Shown: positions 25,630-34,623 of the stretch, piece by piece
Layout: each line of letters starts with the position of its first letter
Position numbering within the stretch: position 1 is the stretch's first letter
Origin: Enterobacteriaceae bacterium RIT691
GTDB lineage: Bacteria > Pseudomonadota > Gammaproteobacteria > Enterobacterales > Enterobacteriaceae
Direction of reading: 5' to 3'
Length of the DNA stretch: 64,000 bases
NCBI GenBank assembly: GCA_009668205.1
Contig: WJYM01000005.1
Coordinates: 62,001 to 126,000, forward strand
The notes under the pieces: generated by a model
What the model was told of the DNA's origin: nothing
Databases searched by the model: none
Seen by the model: only the letters and a program-made list of their open reading frames with translations
Made by a program: the position numbers and the translations under genes

Positions 25630-27171
25630 TCACTCCAGAATCGTCTCACCGACTTTCGTCGGCTTCGAGAACAACAGCACCAGCGGCAGCAGGATAAAGC
25701 ATAAAAACATCATCAGTCGGAAATCCTGATAGTAGGCCAGCACCGTGGCCTGACGGGTCACTTCGCCATTAATTGCCATCACCCCGGACAGATGATGCAG
25801 GTTATACGCCCCGTTCGCCATGTCGTGCTGTAGCGCTTTATTGAACGGATTGATAAACGCGGAAAACACACTGTGATTACGCTGACTTTGCTGAGCCAGA
25901 TAGGTCGTCACCGCCGAAATACCGATACTGCTGCCGATATTTCGAATCAGCGAATACAGCGCGGTCCCTTCTGTACGATAGTGTGGCGCCAGAGTCGAAA
26001 ACGTCAGCGTCGACAGCGGCACGAAGGTCAGGCCCATGCCAATGCCCTGCACCACGCCGGAGCTGATAATATCCCATTGGCTCATCCACATGTTGAAATG
26101 CGTCATCTGCCAGAGCGAAATCGCCATCACCACCACGCCAACCGCAATGACATAACGCATATCCACTTTCCCGGCAATGCGCCCCACCAGCATCATGCTG
26201 AACATGGTGCCGAAGCCGCGTGGCGTCATCAGTAAGCCGACGTCGATCACCGGATAGTGCATAAAGCCCTGCAACAGCGGCGGCATAAGCGCCATCGTCG
26301 CCAGCAAAATGGTGCCCATCATAAAGCTAAACAACAGGCCCACCACGAAGTTCTTGTCGCGGAAAATGCCCGGGTCAATAAACGGCTTTTTGGTGGTAAA
26401 AATATGGGCGACAAACAGGTAGAAGGCGACCCCGGCCAGCACCGCTTCAATGATAATTTCACCGCTGGAGAACCACTCTTTTGACTCACCGCGATCGAGA
26501 AACAGCTGCAGGCTACCAATCGCCACGCTGAGAAAAAAGAAGCCCAGCAGGTCGAATTTACGTTTGCCGTCGAGCGCCGTTTCACTGACGAAGGTGGTGA
26601 TCCCAAGCCAGGCCAGCAGGCCAAACGGAATGTTGATGTAGAACACCCAACGCCAGCTGTAATACTCGGTCAGCCAGCCACCGAGCGCGGGCCCCAGAAT
26701 CGGCCCGACCATGACGCCCATCCCCCACATCGCCATCGCCGAGCCGTGCTTTTCTTTCGGCCAGGCATCGAGCATCACCGACTGTGACAGCGGCACCAGG
26801 CTTGCGCCAAAAATCCCCTGCAGCAAACGGAAGATAACGATTTGATCCAGCGACTGTGCGGCACCACACAGCATTGATGCCACGGTAAAGCCAACAACGG
26901 ACCACGCAAACAGGCGTTTACGGCCGACACGTGCAGAGACAAATCCCGTCAGCGGCATCGCAATCGCCGCCGCCACGATATACGAGGTCAACACCCAGGA
27001 GGTCTGATCCTGCGTCGCCCCCATCGCACCCTGCATATGTGGCAGGGCCACGTTAGCAATGGTGGTATCCAGCGCCTGCATGATGGTCGCCAGCATCACC
27101 GAGAACGTAATCAGCAGACGATGATCGACCCCTTTTTTTTGCGGCTGTGCCGCCGTCATTACATCAGACAT
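25630..27171 (-). CDS. EmrB-like MFS multidrug efflux transporter (DHA2)
   Basis: 513-aa inner-membrane proton antiporter of the 14-helix DHA2 family. The signature LDTTIANVALPHMQG lies in helix 1, GRKRLF after helix 2, RLLQGIFGASLVPLSQ in helix 4 and the antiporter motif GPILGPALGGWL in helix 5. A strong AGGAGG site (27174-27182 region, minus strand) precedes the ATG. It starts 11 bp after the HlyD-family gene, forming a two-gene efflux operon with an outer-membrane channel to be recruited from elsewhere. EmrB/FarB-like; the drug or acid exported cannot be told from sequence. Confidence 0.9.
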   Translation of the reverse strand: MSDVMTAAQPQKKGVDHRLLITFSVMLATIMQALDTTIANVALPHMQGAMGATQDQTSWVLTSYIVAAAIAMPLTGFVSARVGRKRLFAWSVVGFTVASMLCGAAQSLDQIVIFRLLQGIFGASLVPLSQSVMLDAWPKEKHGSAMAMWGMGVMVGPILGPALGGWLTEYYSWRWVFYINIPFGLLAWLGITTFVSETALDGKRKFDLLGFFFLSVAIGSLQLFLDRGESKEWFSSGEIIIEAVLAGVAFYLFVAHIFTTKKPFIDPGIFRDKNFVVGLLFSFMMGTILLATMALMPPLLQGFMHYPVIDVGLLMTPRGFGTMFSMMLVGRIAGKVDMRYVIAVGVVVMAISLWQMTHFNMWMSQWDIISSGVVQGIGMGLTFVPLSTLTFSTLAPHYRTEGTALYSLIRNIGSSIGISAVTTYLAQQSQRNHSVFSAFINPFNKALQHDMANGAYNLHHLSGVMAINGEVTRQATVLAYYQDFRLMMFLCFILLPLVLLFSKPTKVGETILE

Positions 27172-27182
27172 AGGCCACCTCC

Positions 27183-28199
27183 TCAGGAAGCGCGGTTGGC
27201 ATTCGTCTGCGTGTCAATTTTAATGGTGGCACTCAGACCCGCACGCAGCTGCGGCTGGTTAGCATCGGTTTGCAGGCGAATACGCACCGGCACACGCTGC
27301 GTCACTTTAACCCAGTTGCCCGTGGCGTTTTCCGCCGGGATAACCGAATACTCCGCACCGGTGGCCGGGCTGATGCTGCTCACCTTGCCGTGCCACGTCA
27401 CGCCTGGCGCATAATCGACGCTGATTTCCGCATCCTCGTTGTCACGGATATGGGTCAGATCTTTTTCGGTAAAGTTGGCTTCAATATAAAGGTTGTGATC
27501 AGAGACCAGCAGCATTGCGGTGGTCCCGTTCTGCACATACTCCCCTTTTTGCAATACTTTGGTGATGGTGCCGGACGCCGGGGCATATTCATTGACATGC
27601 GTCAGATTATTTTTCGCCGTATTCAGTTCGGCCAACGCTTTTTTATATTTTGGATGCTGCTCCACCGCTAAATAAATATCACCGCCGAAGCTGTCCGCCA
27701 CTTCCTGCAATTGTTTTTGCAGCATGTTAACTTCCAGTGCCATCAGCAGGGTTTTCTGGTGAGCGCCATCCAGGTCAGACGCGGAGACGTAGCCAGGCCC
27801 GGTCAGGCGGCGCAAACGCGCTTCTTCACGCTTGGCATAATCCAGCTGACTCTTTGATACGGCAATGTTGGCAAGCTTACTTTGGTATTGCGACTTTATG
27901 GTGTTGAGGTCGATAACCGCATTATTCAGATCGGATTTCGCCTGGGCGACGGCTAATTCATACGGTTTCGCATCCACGCTGAACAGCAAATCACCTTTAT
28001 TTACATGCTGGTTTTCTATGACTGCCACTTTCAGCACGCGACCAGACACCTCGGCGCCAATAGTGGTTTTATCGGCTTTGACATAGGCATTATCCGTTTC
28101 AACGTAACGGCCGCTCGATAAATAAAGCCAGCTCCCCGCAGCGACACCCAGCGCCGGTATTGCCAGTAATAAAACAAAGCGAAGTTTTTTAATATTCAT
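27183..28199 (-). CDS. EmrA-like membrane fusion protein (HlyD family)
   Basis: 338-aa periplasmic adaptor of a tripartite efflux pump. An N-terminal membrane anchor (about 7-26) is followed by the lipoyl half-motif GAEVSGRVLKVAVIENQHV, a coiled-coil hairpin (about 75-190), the second lipoyl half APASGTITKV and a beta-barrel region with VDYAPGVTWHGKVSSI. It is slightly shorter than E. coli EmrA (390 aa). It is co-transcribed with the MFS gene. No dedicated regulator is adjacent on the same strand; the nearest, a LacI-type gene, has its own hairpin terminator in between. Confidence 0.9.
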   Translation of the reverse strand: MNIKKLRFVLLLAIPALGVAAGSWLYLSSGRYVETDNAYVKADKTTIGAEVSGRVLKVAVIENQHVNKGDLLFSVDAKPYELAVAQAKSDLNNAVIDLNTIKSQYQSKLANIAVSKSQLDYAKREEARLRRLTGPGYVSASDLDGAHQKTLLMALEVNMLQKQLQEVADSFGGDIYLAVEQHPKYKKALAELNTAKNNLTHVNEYAPASGTITKVLQKGEYVQNGTTAMLLVSDHNLYIEANFTEKDLTHIRDNEDAEISVDYAPGVTWHGKVSSISPATGAEYSVIPAENATGNWVKVTQRVPVRIRLQTDANQPQLRAGLSATIKIDTQTNANRAS

Positions 28200-28339
28200 G
28201 TGCAGGTCTCTTTATAGGGGTGACACCAGAGTCAAAAAAGAAGCAAATAAAAAGCGCTGACGACCGGCGCAACGACGCAGGTTTCATCAGAGAGAAGTGT
28301 TCAGATATCACCGAATAATTGATAACGCTTAATATAATT

Positions 28340-28367
28340 AGCCTGCTTAATTATCGCTAAGCAGGCT
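28340..28367 (-). terminator. Terminator of the LacI-type regulator gene
   Basis: Perfect 10-bp stem AGCCTGCTTA / TAAGCAGGCT with an 8-base loop lies 19 bp past the regulator stop. It is followed on the minus strand by an AATTATATTAA tract. Confidence 0.75.
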
Positions 28368-28385
28368 GTGCTATTCGGGGTTTAA

Positions 28386-29402
28386 TTATAAATTTGCCGC
28401 GGTGGTCGAACACCTTATTTTCAGGCGGCCGGCGAGGGTTAAATGGGTCGCTGCATCTTCAGCATTGCAGAGATATTCCACCGCCAGACGCCCTAATTCG
28501 CCATACGGGAGCTGAATACTGGTTAAGGCGGGGGTTAACTGCTCAGCGATTTTTTGGTCATCGTAACCGGCCACCAGCATGTCATCCGGGATCCGAATCC
28601 CCTGCTGCACCAACGCCTGAAAACAGCCAATCGCCAGCCAGTCGCTGGCGCAGAAAATGGCGTCGGGGCGCTCGGGGAGCGAAAGTACGGAAAGCGTCGC
28701 CTGATAAGACTCATTGAACTGCCAGTTGGTTTGACAGACCCACGACGCCTGCGGCGTGATACCGGCTTGCACCAGCGCCGCCTGGTAGCCCGCCAGACGC
28801 TGGCGAGTCGCCTCCATCCAGCTTTCACCGGTAATGTGCGCAATTCGCTTTGCGCCCTGCTTGATCAGATGACGCGTCACCTGAAAGGCATTGGCGTAAT
28901 CATCAGGCACAAAAGACGGCAGCAGTGGGGAATCCGGATCGCGCTGATTCAGCAGCACCAACGGCAGCGTCGTGCAGTCCTGAAATTCAGTCATATCGAC
29001 TATCGTCGTCACCGGCGAAGCCAAAATAATGCCCACGCAGTTCCGCTTTTCCAACTGGCGAATGATGTTCAGCGCCAGTTCGTTATCATCGCCATAGTCG
29101 TAAACCGTCAGCAGCACTTCGTTGCGCCAGGCGGCATCCCGTGCCTGGCTGATGGCATCAATGAACGGATCGTAACTTTGCAGCGAACTCACCAGCAGGG
29201 CGATCTCTTCCTGATTACGCGGTGAGTGAATGGCGGGCAGACGGTCATAGCCTAATTCGGTGGCCACGCTGATGACCCGCTGACGCGTCTCTTCGCTGAG
29301 TTTGATATTGCGTGACTGATTCAACACCAGCGATACCGTCGCCTGCGACACCCCCGCCGTGCGCGCGATGTCGTTCATCGTTACCTTTGTTTTCCGCTTC
29401 AT
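28386..29402 (-). CDS. LacI/GalR-family transcriptional regulator
   Basis: 338-aa sugar-responsive repressor. The N-terminal helix-turn-helix (residues 9-30) reads MNDIARTAGVSQATVSLVLN, followed by the hinge helix region and a periplasmic-binding-protein-like effector domain (about 65-330) with IIRQLEKRNCVGIILAS, GESWMEATRQRLAGY and PDAIFCASDWLAIG. It is divergent from the glycosidase/transporter operon across a 198-bp region, so local control of that operon is the natural inference. The effector is presumably the imported oligosaccharide or its product. Confidence 0.9.
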   Translation of the reverse strand: MKRKTKVTMNDIARTAGVSQATVSLVLNQSRNIKLSEETRQRVISVATELGYDRLPAIHSPRNQEEIALLVSSLQSYDPFIDAISQARDAAWRNEVLLTVYDYGDDNELALNIIRQLEKRNCVGIILASPVTTIVDMTEFQDCTTLPLVLLNQRDPDSPLLPSFVPDDYANAFQVTRHLIKQGAKRIAHITGESWMEATRQRLAGYQAALVQAGITPQASWVCQTNWQFNESYQATLSVLSLPERPDAIFCASDWLAIGCFQALVQQGIRIPDDMLVAGYDDQKIAEQLTPALTSIQLPYGELGRLAVEYLCNAEDAATHLTLAGRLKIRCSTTAANL

Positions 29403-29507
29403 AGTCCCTGCCCACGGTGTGTCGTTGCCCCATCCTACCCGCGCTCCCGGTTTTACGACAGCGTTGTGCGCTTCCGGTCACGTTTCTCTCTCCGGTAAGC
29501 ACAACTT

Positions 29508-29573
29508 TGTGACAATTGTCGCTTTTTCCAGCGGTCTCATTTGCTCAAATGCGCAACAACTAATAATTATTAG
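29508..29573. promoter_or_regulatory. Candidate CRP and operator sites in the glycosidase/LacI divergent region
   Basis: TGTGACAATTGTCGCT at 29508-29523 keeps a full left CRP half-site and three of five right-half bases. Two perfect inverted repeats follow: CATTTG-CT-CAAATG at 29538-29551 and CTAATAATTATTAG at 29560-29573, the latter 27 bp from the glycosidase start. Either could be the LacI-type operator. Confidence 0.4.
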
Positions 29574-29600
29574 CTAAACATTATCAACTGAGAGGTACTT

Positions 29601-30689
29601 ATGAAACACCCATGGACTCAGGAACAAGCGCAACATTGGTATCAACAGCAGGGCTGGCTGTGCGGCTTTAACTATCTGCCTTCCACGGCGGTGAACTGGA
29701 CCGATATCTGGCAAGAAGAAACCTTTGACGCCATCACCATTGAACGAGAGCTGGGCTGGGCGGCGGAGGCGGGCTATAACAGCCTGCGGATTAATCTGCC
29801 GTTTATCGTCTGGGAACACGACAGGGAGGGATTGATCGCCCGTATTCATCATTTCCTGCAAATGGCCGACAGCCACGGTTTTCGCACCATGCTGACGCTG
29901 ATGGACGACTGTGGTTTCTCCGGCGATGAACCCTATCTTGGCCCACAAAAAGCCCCGGTACCGGGCAAACACAACAGCCAGGCTGCCGCGAGTCCAGGGC
30001 GAGCCAAAGTGTGCAACCGCGACGACTGGCCACAGATAGAGCGCTATATCCGCGATGTGATACGCGAATTCCGCGCAGATAAACGCGTGCTGTTATGGGA
30101 TCTGTACAACGAACCAGGCAACCGTGGGATCTTCACGACCGGTACGGTGGAAGTGCTCTACGATGCCAAACTGGAAGAGTATGCCTTTGAGCTGATGCAC
30201 AAGGCCTTCGAATGGGCGCGGGATGAAGATCCTTCGCAGCCCCTCACCGTCTGTGCCTGGCGCCTGCAGCCGGAAGAGACGGGCATTGATACCTACACCC
30301 ACCGCCTGGACAAAGCCGCGCTGGCGCTGTCAGACGTGATCAGTTTCCACGCCTACACCAACACCGCCCGTATGGTGGCGGTCATCCACCATCTCCAGCA
30401 GCTTAAACGCCCGCTGTTTTGCACCGAATGGCTGGCACGCCACCTCGGCAGCACGATAGAAGAGCAGCTTCCGTTAATGCACGCCGCCAACGTAGCGCCC
30501 TATCAGTGGGGATTAGTGCGCGGAAAAACCCAAACCTACCTGCCCTGGCCGGTGGTCATGACCCGCTCCACCGATTACTGCCGCCTGTGGTTCCACGACG
30601 TGTTTGAGGAAAATGGTTTGCCATTTGCGAAGGCAGAAATCGATCTGGTCCGCAAACTGAGCCGTATCGGCCTGCACCCTGTTCGTTAA
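29601..30689 (+). CDS. Cytoplasmic GH5-like glycoside hydrolase
   Basis: 362-aa (beta/alpha)8 glycosidase resembling clan A families such as GH5. The acid/base Glu171 is in DLYNEPGNR (strand 4 NEP motif) and the nucleophile Glu276 in FCTEWLAR (strand 7). Conserved aromatic and substrate-site residues such as SFHAYTN and the late WGLVRG fit the fold. There is no signal peptide, so it acts on sugars already imported. The ATG follows GAGAGG. The 57-bp spacing to the GPH transporter suggests one operon. Databases often call such proteins xylanase or cellulase; the real substrate is not known, and a short beta-linked oligosaccharide is likelier than a polymer. Confidence 0.82.
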   Translation: MKHPWTQEQAQHWYQQQGWLCGFNYLPSTAVNWTDIWQEETFDAITIERELGWAAEAGYNSLRINLPFIVWEHDREGLIARIHHFLQMADSHGFRTMLTLMDDCGFSGDEPYLGPQKAPVPGKHNSQAAASPGRAKVCNRDDWPQIERYIRDVIREFRADKRVLLWDLYNEPGNRGIFTTGTVEVLYDAKLEEYAFELMHKAFEWARDEDPSQPLTVCAWRLQPEETGIDTYTHRLDKAALALSDVISFHAYTNTARMVAVIHHLQQLKRPLFCTEWLARHLGSTIEEQLPLMHAANVAPYQWGLVRGKTQTYLPWPVVMTRSTDYCRLWFHDVFEENGLPFAKAEIDLVRKLSRIGLHPVR

Positions 30690-30746
30690 TAACGATAAAA
30701 AAACACTCACCGGCGGCACCGTCCGCCGGGTCATAAGGTACGCACT

Positions 30747-32141
30747 ATGGCAAATTCAATGAAAATACCGTCCCGCGAGTTGTGGTCCTATTTTGGCTAT
30801 GGTTTAGGTCAGTGTTTTAGCTTTGGTTTAGTGGGTTCATTTATTAACTATTTTTATACCGACGTACTGGGGATTTCCGCGCTGGCGGCCAGTACGATTT
30901 TCCTGATTGCCCGGGCCTGGGACGCCGTTCACGATCCGCTGTTTGCCAGCATCATGGATACCATTAACAGCCGCTTCGGCAAATTTCGTCACTTTATGCT
31001 GATAGCGCCGCTGCTGATCACCGGTGTCACCCTGCTGTCGTTCTATAAAATAGAGGCCGATACCACCACCAAAATCATTTACGGTGGGGTGACCTATATT
31101 TTGTGGGGCACACTGTACGCCATTTCGGATATCCCGTTCTGGTCGATGTCCTCGGTGATGACCAATGATTCTGGTCAGCGCACCCGCGCCGTCACGGCCG
31201 CCACACTCGGGGTGAACGCCGGGATTGCCTGCGCCAATATTTTCTTCCCCAAACTGGCGGCCTTTTTTGCTCACTACAGCAACGACAAAGGCTACTTTAT
31301 GGCGGCGCTGGTCATGATGATGGTAGGTCTGCCATTAATGCTGAACGGCTTTATGCAGATTAAAGAGCGCGTACCGCCAGGCCCGGATAAAGTGACAATG
31401 CGTGACACCTTCCGCAACCTAAAGCACAACAAACCGCTGTTCATCATTCTGCTGTCGTTCTTTTTCTGCGTTTTCCATAACGTCGCCAACGGCATTTATA
31501 TCTACTTCTTTATCTACAACATGGGCGATGGCAGCCTGCAAATGATGATTGGCCTGATGGGGATCGTCGCCGCGGTGGTGTGCCTGATTGCGCCTATGCT
31601 GACGCGTAAAATGCAGAAACGGCAACTGTTTATGATCCTCTGCAGTTTGGATATCACCGTGCGCATTATTATGTGGTTCACAGGCTACCAGCACACGGCG
31701 ATTTTGTTCCTGCTGCTGGGGCTGAGTACGATTTTCGTCACCATGAGCAACCTGCTGACGTCGTCGATGATTGCCGACACCATCGAGTACGCGGAATACC
31801 ACACCCACAAACGCTGCGCGGCGATCACGTTCTCCGGTCAAACCTTCACCGGCAAAATGTCTGTGGCGGTAGGCGGTGGGCTGATTGGCGTGTTCCTGAC
31901 CATCATAGGCTATGTGCCGCAGGCGCAAAGTCAGTCCAGTGACGTGTTGAATGGTCTGTTCTTTGGGATCTGCCTGCTGCCAGCGATAGGGTCACTGTTG
32001 CGAATCGGTTTTATGTCCCGCTTTACCTTCACGGAGGAGAAGCATGCGGAGATTTGCCGTCTGCTGGCCCTGCGCCGCCACGCAACGCTGGACGAGCGGG
32101 ACAATGAACGCCCCGTTTCCGATCCGCTGTCCGCGCACTAG
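30747..32141 (+). CDS. GPH-family sugar:cation symporter
   Basis: 464-aa inner-membrane transporter of the glycoside-pentoside-hexuronide family (YicJ/XylP/MelB type) with about 12 membrane helices. Family features are LIARAWDAVHDPLFASIMD near helix 2-3 and SRFGKFRHFMLIAP. The late region SMIADTIEYAEYHTHKRC, with its acidic pair and the following FSGQTFTGK, is also typical. The ATG has AAGGT upstream. It pairs with the cytoplasmic glycosidase to import and cleave a glycoside, and its transcript ends at the hairpin at 32149. Substrate probably a beta-xyloside or beta-glucoside type, by family and neighbour only. Confidence 0.9.
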   Translation: MANSMKIPSRELWSYFGYGLGQCFSFGLVGSFINYFYTDVLGISALAASTIFLIARAWDAVHDPLFASIMDTINSRFGKFRHFMLIAPLLITGVTLLSFYKIEADTTTKIIYGGVTYILWGTLYAISDIPFWSMSSVMTNDSGQRTRAVTAATLGVNAGIACANIFFPKLAAFFAHYSNDKGYFMAALVMMMVGLPLMLNGFMQIKERVPPGPDKVTMRDTFRNLKHNKPLFIILLSFFFCVFHNVANGIYIYFFIYNMGDGSLQMMIGLMGIVAAVVCLIAPMLTRKMQKRQLFMILCSLDITVRIIMWFTGYQHTAILFLLLGLSTIFVTMSNLLTSSMIADTIEYAEYHTHKRCAAITFSGQTFTGKMSVAVGGGLIGVFLTIIGYVPQAQSQSSDVLNGLFFGICLLPAIGSLLRIGFMSRFTFTEEKHAEICRLLALRRHATLDERDNERPVSDPLSAH

Positions 32142-32148
32142 CGCAAAC

Positions 32149-32176
32149 AAAAACGCCTGCACATGCAGGCGTTTTT
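32149..32176 (+). terminator. Strong intrinsic terminator after the GPH transporter
   Basis: AAAAACGCCTGC / GCAGGCGTTTTT forms a perfect 12-bp stem with loop ACAT and flanking A and T tracts, so it can work in both directions. It lies 8 bp past the transporter stop and may also stop transcription from roxA. Confidence 0.92.
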
Positions 32177-32200
32177 ATTGGGTACCGAGCGTATTATCTT

Positions 32201-32280
32201 GCCGGGTGGCGCTACGCTTACCCGGCCTACTGGATCGACGATTTTGTAGGCCGGATAAGGCGTACGCCGCCATCCGGCAA
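32201..32280. repeat. BIME (two inverted REP units)
   Basis: GCCGGGTGGCGCTACGCTTACCCGGCCTAC faces TTTGTAGGCCGGATAAGGCGTACGCCGCCATCCGGCAA, the classical Y/Z-type pair (motifs shown in part: GCCGGGTGGCGCTACGCTTA and GTAGGCCGGATAAGGCG). It sits between convergent transporter and roxA genes. Confidence 0.9.
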
Positions 32281-32294
32281 TCAATTCATTGCGA

Positions 32295-33416
32295 TTACTC
32301 GTCAAAGTACCAGTAACCCTGGTTAATCAGATCGGTCATTTCAGCGATGAACACCGCACTCTTAACGGCCTCACCCAACTCCTGTTCGCCAAGCTCGGTA
32401 TAACGACTCAGCGCGTCTGCGGCCTGGATATCAGAGACGTTCAGCGGTTCGCTATTGACGAAGAAGCTGTCACCCAAACGCTGCACGCGCAGGCCGCTCA
32501 GACGTACCAGCGTTTCACCGTTCAGCAATGCATCCTGAATTTCATCGGCTTCATACGGCGGCTGTGCCGGGGCGATGTCCAGTTCATGACGCGGGGTGGT
32601 CGCAAAGCGGCCGAACCACTGCTTGAAATCTTCCGGCTGATTGATAACGTCCATCATCAGCGCACGCAGACGCTCAAGCTCGTGCTCTTCCACACGGCCC
32701 GCGTGGTCGCGACAGGTCATGTCCGGATCGCTGTAGTGCGTACTGCCCAGATCGTTTTCCAGCGCGTAGTCGGCAAAGCTGCTCAGCAGATCGCGACCGT
32801 TCGGCCCGCGGAAACCGACAGAGTAGTTAAGCGTGTTTTCGTAAGTGAAGCCGTCGTGCGGGAATCCAGGTGGAATATAAAGGATATCACCCGGCTCCAT
32901 TTCGACATCAATGATCGGTTCGAACGGATCGACATGCAGCAGCGCCGGATGCGGACAGAACTGACGCATTGGCAGCGCATCGCCCACTCGCCAGCGACGG
33001 CGGCCCATTCCCTGAATGATGAACACATCGTAGTTATCGATATGTGGCCCGACACCGCCGCCCGGCACCGAGAAGGAGATCATCAAATCGTCCAGACGCC
33101 ATTCCGGCAGTACGCGGAAAGGTCGCACCAGTTCGGCAGAAGGCTGATGCCAGTGGTTCACGGCCTGCGCCAGCAATGACCAGTTGGTTTCGCCAAGGTG
33201 GTCAAACTCTTCGAAAGGACCGTGGCTCGCCTGCCATTGCCCGTCTTTATGACTTACCAAACGGCTATCGACTTCTGGCTCCATCGCCAGCCCGGCCAGT
33301 TCGTCCGGCGTGATCGGGTCAACAAAGCCAGGAAAGGCGTTTTTCAGTACTACAGGTTTCTTTTGCCAGTACGTCTCTAAAAACTCCGGCCAGTTCAGGT
33401 TCAGTTGGTAGCTCAT
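32295..33416 (-). CDS. roxA: Ribosomal protein uL16 3-hydroxylase RoxA (YcfD)
   Basis: JmjC 2-oxoglutarate/Fe(II) oxygenase that hydroxylates Arg81 of ribosomal protein uL16. The 373-aa length and sequence match E. coli YcfD. The iron triad is His125, Asp127 (GPHIDNYDVF) and His187 (PPGFPHDGF), at the same numbers as in E. coli. The C-terminal dimerisation and winged-helix region follows. In E. coli it lies beside phoPQ; here no phoPQ is present on either side, so either the window edge of a rearrangement runs through this point or the copy is relocated. Confidence 0.95.
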   Translation of the reverse strand: MSYQLNLNWPEFLETYWQKKPVVLKNAFPGFVDPITPDELAGLAMEPEVDSRLVSHKDGQWQASHGPFEEFDHLGETNWSLLAQAVNHWHQPSAELVRPFRVLPEWRLDDLMISFSVPGGGVGPHIDNYDVFIIQGMGRRRWRVGDALPMRQFCPHPALLHVDPFEPIIDVEMEPGDILYIPPGFPHDGFTYENTLNYSVGFRGPNGRDLLSSFADYALENDLGSTHYSDPDMTCRDHAGRVEEHELERLRALMMDVINQPEDFKQWFGRFATTPRHELDIAPAQPPYEADEIQDALLNGETLVRLSGLRVQRLGDSFFVNSEPLNVSDIQAADALSRYTELGEQELGEAVKSAVFIAEMTDLINQGYWYFDE

Positions 33417-34134
33417 TCAATCACACCGCAAGAAAGGGAAAACAAGCGAGAGTATGCGAGAGTTGCCGCCAGGCTTTCTTGTTGCGGGTCAAGTGTTGGC
33501 GAAAAAGTAGCTCATTCATCGCACCGGGTACTTTTGCCGGGAAGGAAAAGTGTCGTTGGCACTAAAAAATGTTCGGTGACTGTTTTACTTTTGTCATATT
33601 TTTATGCGCACGTTTTATTCATGTTAATTTATCTGGCGGAGATGAAAATCAACGCCAGAATTTCGCCCTATTAGCGCAAAGGATGACCAAAGGAGTGAAA
33701 TAAATAAGACAATCCTCCCTTCCATTCTCAAACCCCTTCCCACTGAATTAAATAATATATTCACAGATTGATAATCACCCTTTGAAATTAAAATTTAATG
33801 CGATAATTATCAATCTCTTATAAAAATAAACATGTATGGATACAGCCCGTTAGGATAAATCAGGCCAAAAACAAGAATCCTCCCACCGGAATATAAAAAT
33901 AAATATAACACTGAGGTTTCGTTATTTACTTTTAAATAAAAGTCTTTTTCGCAGAATTCTGAACAGCCGTTATCCTAAATAGTCAAATAGCCCCTCCGCA
34001 TACCCTGTGCCTGCAATTTTCTGACCACTCGCTGAATATTCGGTGAAACGTCTGTTGTTTGAGGTGCCTGTCCCCGGACATGGCTATGAAACCTACGCCC
34101 CAGATAAGCTTTTAGATGAGATACAGGGATATCT
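33417..34134 (+). promoter_or_regulatory. 718-bp gene-free region upstream of the bcs operon
   Basis: This stretch separates roxA (minus) from bcsO (plus) and is AT-rich in its middle (about 33740-33990). It contains a CTGGCG...CGCCAG inverted repeat at 33633-33658 and a GCCTGTCC/GGACATGGC stem near 34066-34084, about 50 bp before bcsO, in what would be the mRNA leader. No credible coding frame was found: an 89-codon frame at 33405-33674 has poor composition and overlaps the roxA promoter. I recognise no known riboswitch. Confidence 0.5.
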
Positions 34135-34623
34135 ATGAATCATTATGATGATTTGCAGCGTTTCTGCGACAAGTTACCCGATCATCACGCCAGCTTTAAA
34201 GAGCTGTCAGCACGCGGTACGACCAACGAATTTGGCGATTGGTACCTGTTAAAAGGTATCACCGAACCGGACAGAGAGCCGACGGAATTCAGGGTGGTCC
34301 CACGTCCCGTCTCCGCAACCGAATTTCAGCTCCCGGAAGGTTTTCGCCCGGCGCATGAAACCAGTGAGTTTGCCACTTCCGTCGCTCAGCTGACCGATCC
34401 TCAGGCCATGGCCGAGGCTGTCATTGAACCTGTTGCGGTGATTGAAGCGATGTTCGGACAACAACGCCTTGCCACGCAAGGTCCTACAGGGTCAAACACG
34501 CCAGTGAATGACGGCCCGATTGATTACGCTCGCCTGTTCGCCACGCCTGCCAGCCAGGTTTCCGCTCCGCAGGACGATCCCCATTTACATTCTCTGTTAG
34601 AAAGGATTGGCTCGTGCCGTTAA
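34135..34623 (+). CDS. bcsO: Cellulose biosynthesis accessory protein BcsO
   Basis: 162-aa soluble protein, low in recognisable domains and rich in Pro, Thr and acidic residues. It has an N-terminal DDLQRFCDKL segment, a VVPRPVSATEFQLP stretch and a C-terminal DYARLF motif followed by HLHSLLERIGSC. Position first in a bcs operon, directly before bcsQ and with a ten-base overlap, matches the poorly characterised BcsO family found in enterobacterial bcsD-containing operons. The YARLF-type tail is reminiscent of the BcsR/BcsO termini that contact BcsQ. Function unknown; the call rests on position and general resemblance. Confidence 0.7.
   Translation: MNHYDDLQRFCDKLPDHHASFKELSARGTTNEFGDWYLLKGITEPDREPTEFRVVPRPVSATEFQLPEGFRPAHETSEFATSVAQLTDPQAMAEAVIEPVAVIEAMFGQQRLATQGPTGSNTPVNDGPIDYARLFATPASQVSAPQDDPHLHSLLERIGSCR

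Noticed and set aside
33405-33674. 89-codon plus-strand frame between roxA and bcsO
   Set aside because: Starts inside roxA, unlikely composition, no ribosome site and no family resemblance.
33740-34134. c-di-GMP riboswitch in the bcs leader
   Set aside because: No GEMM-type core could be aligned by eye; only generic hairpins are present.
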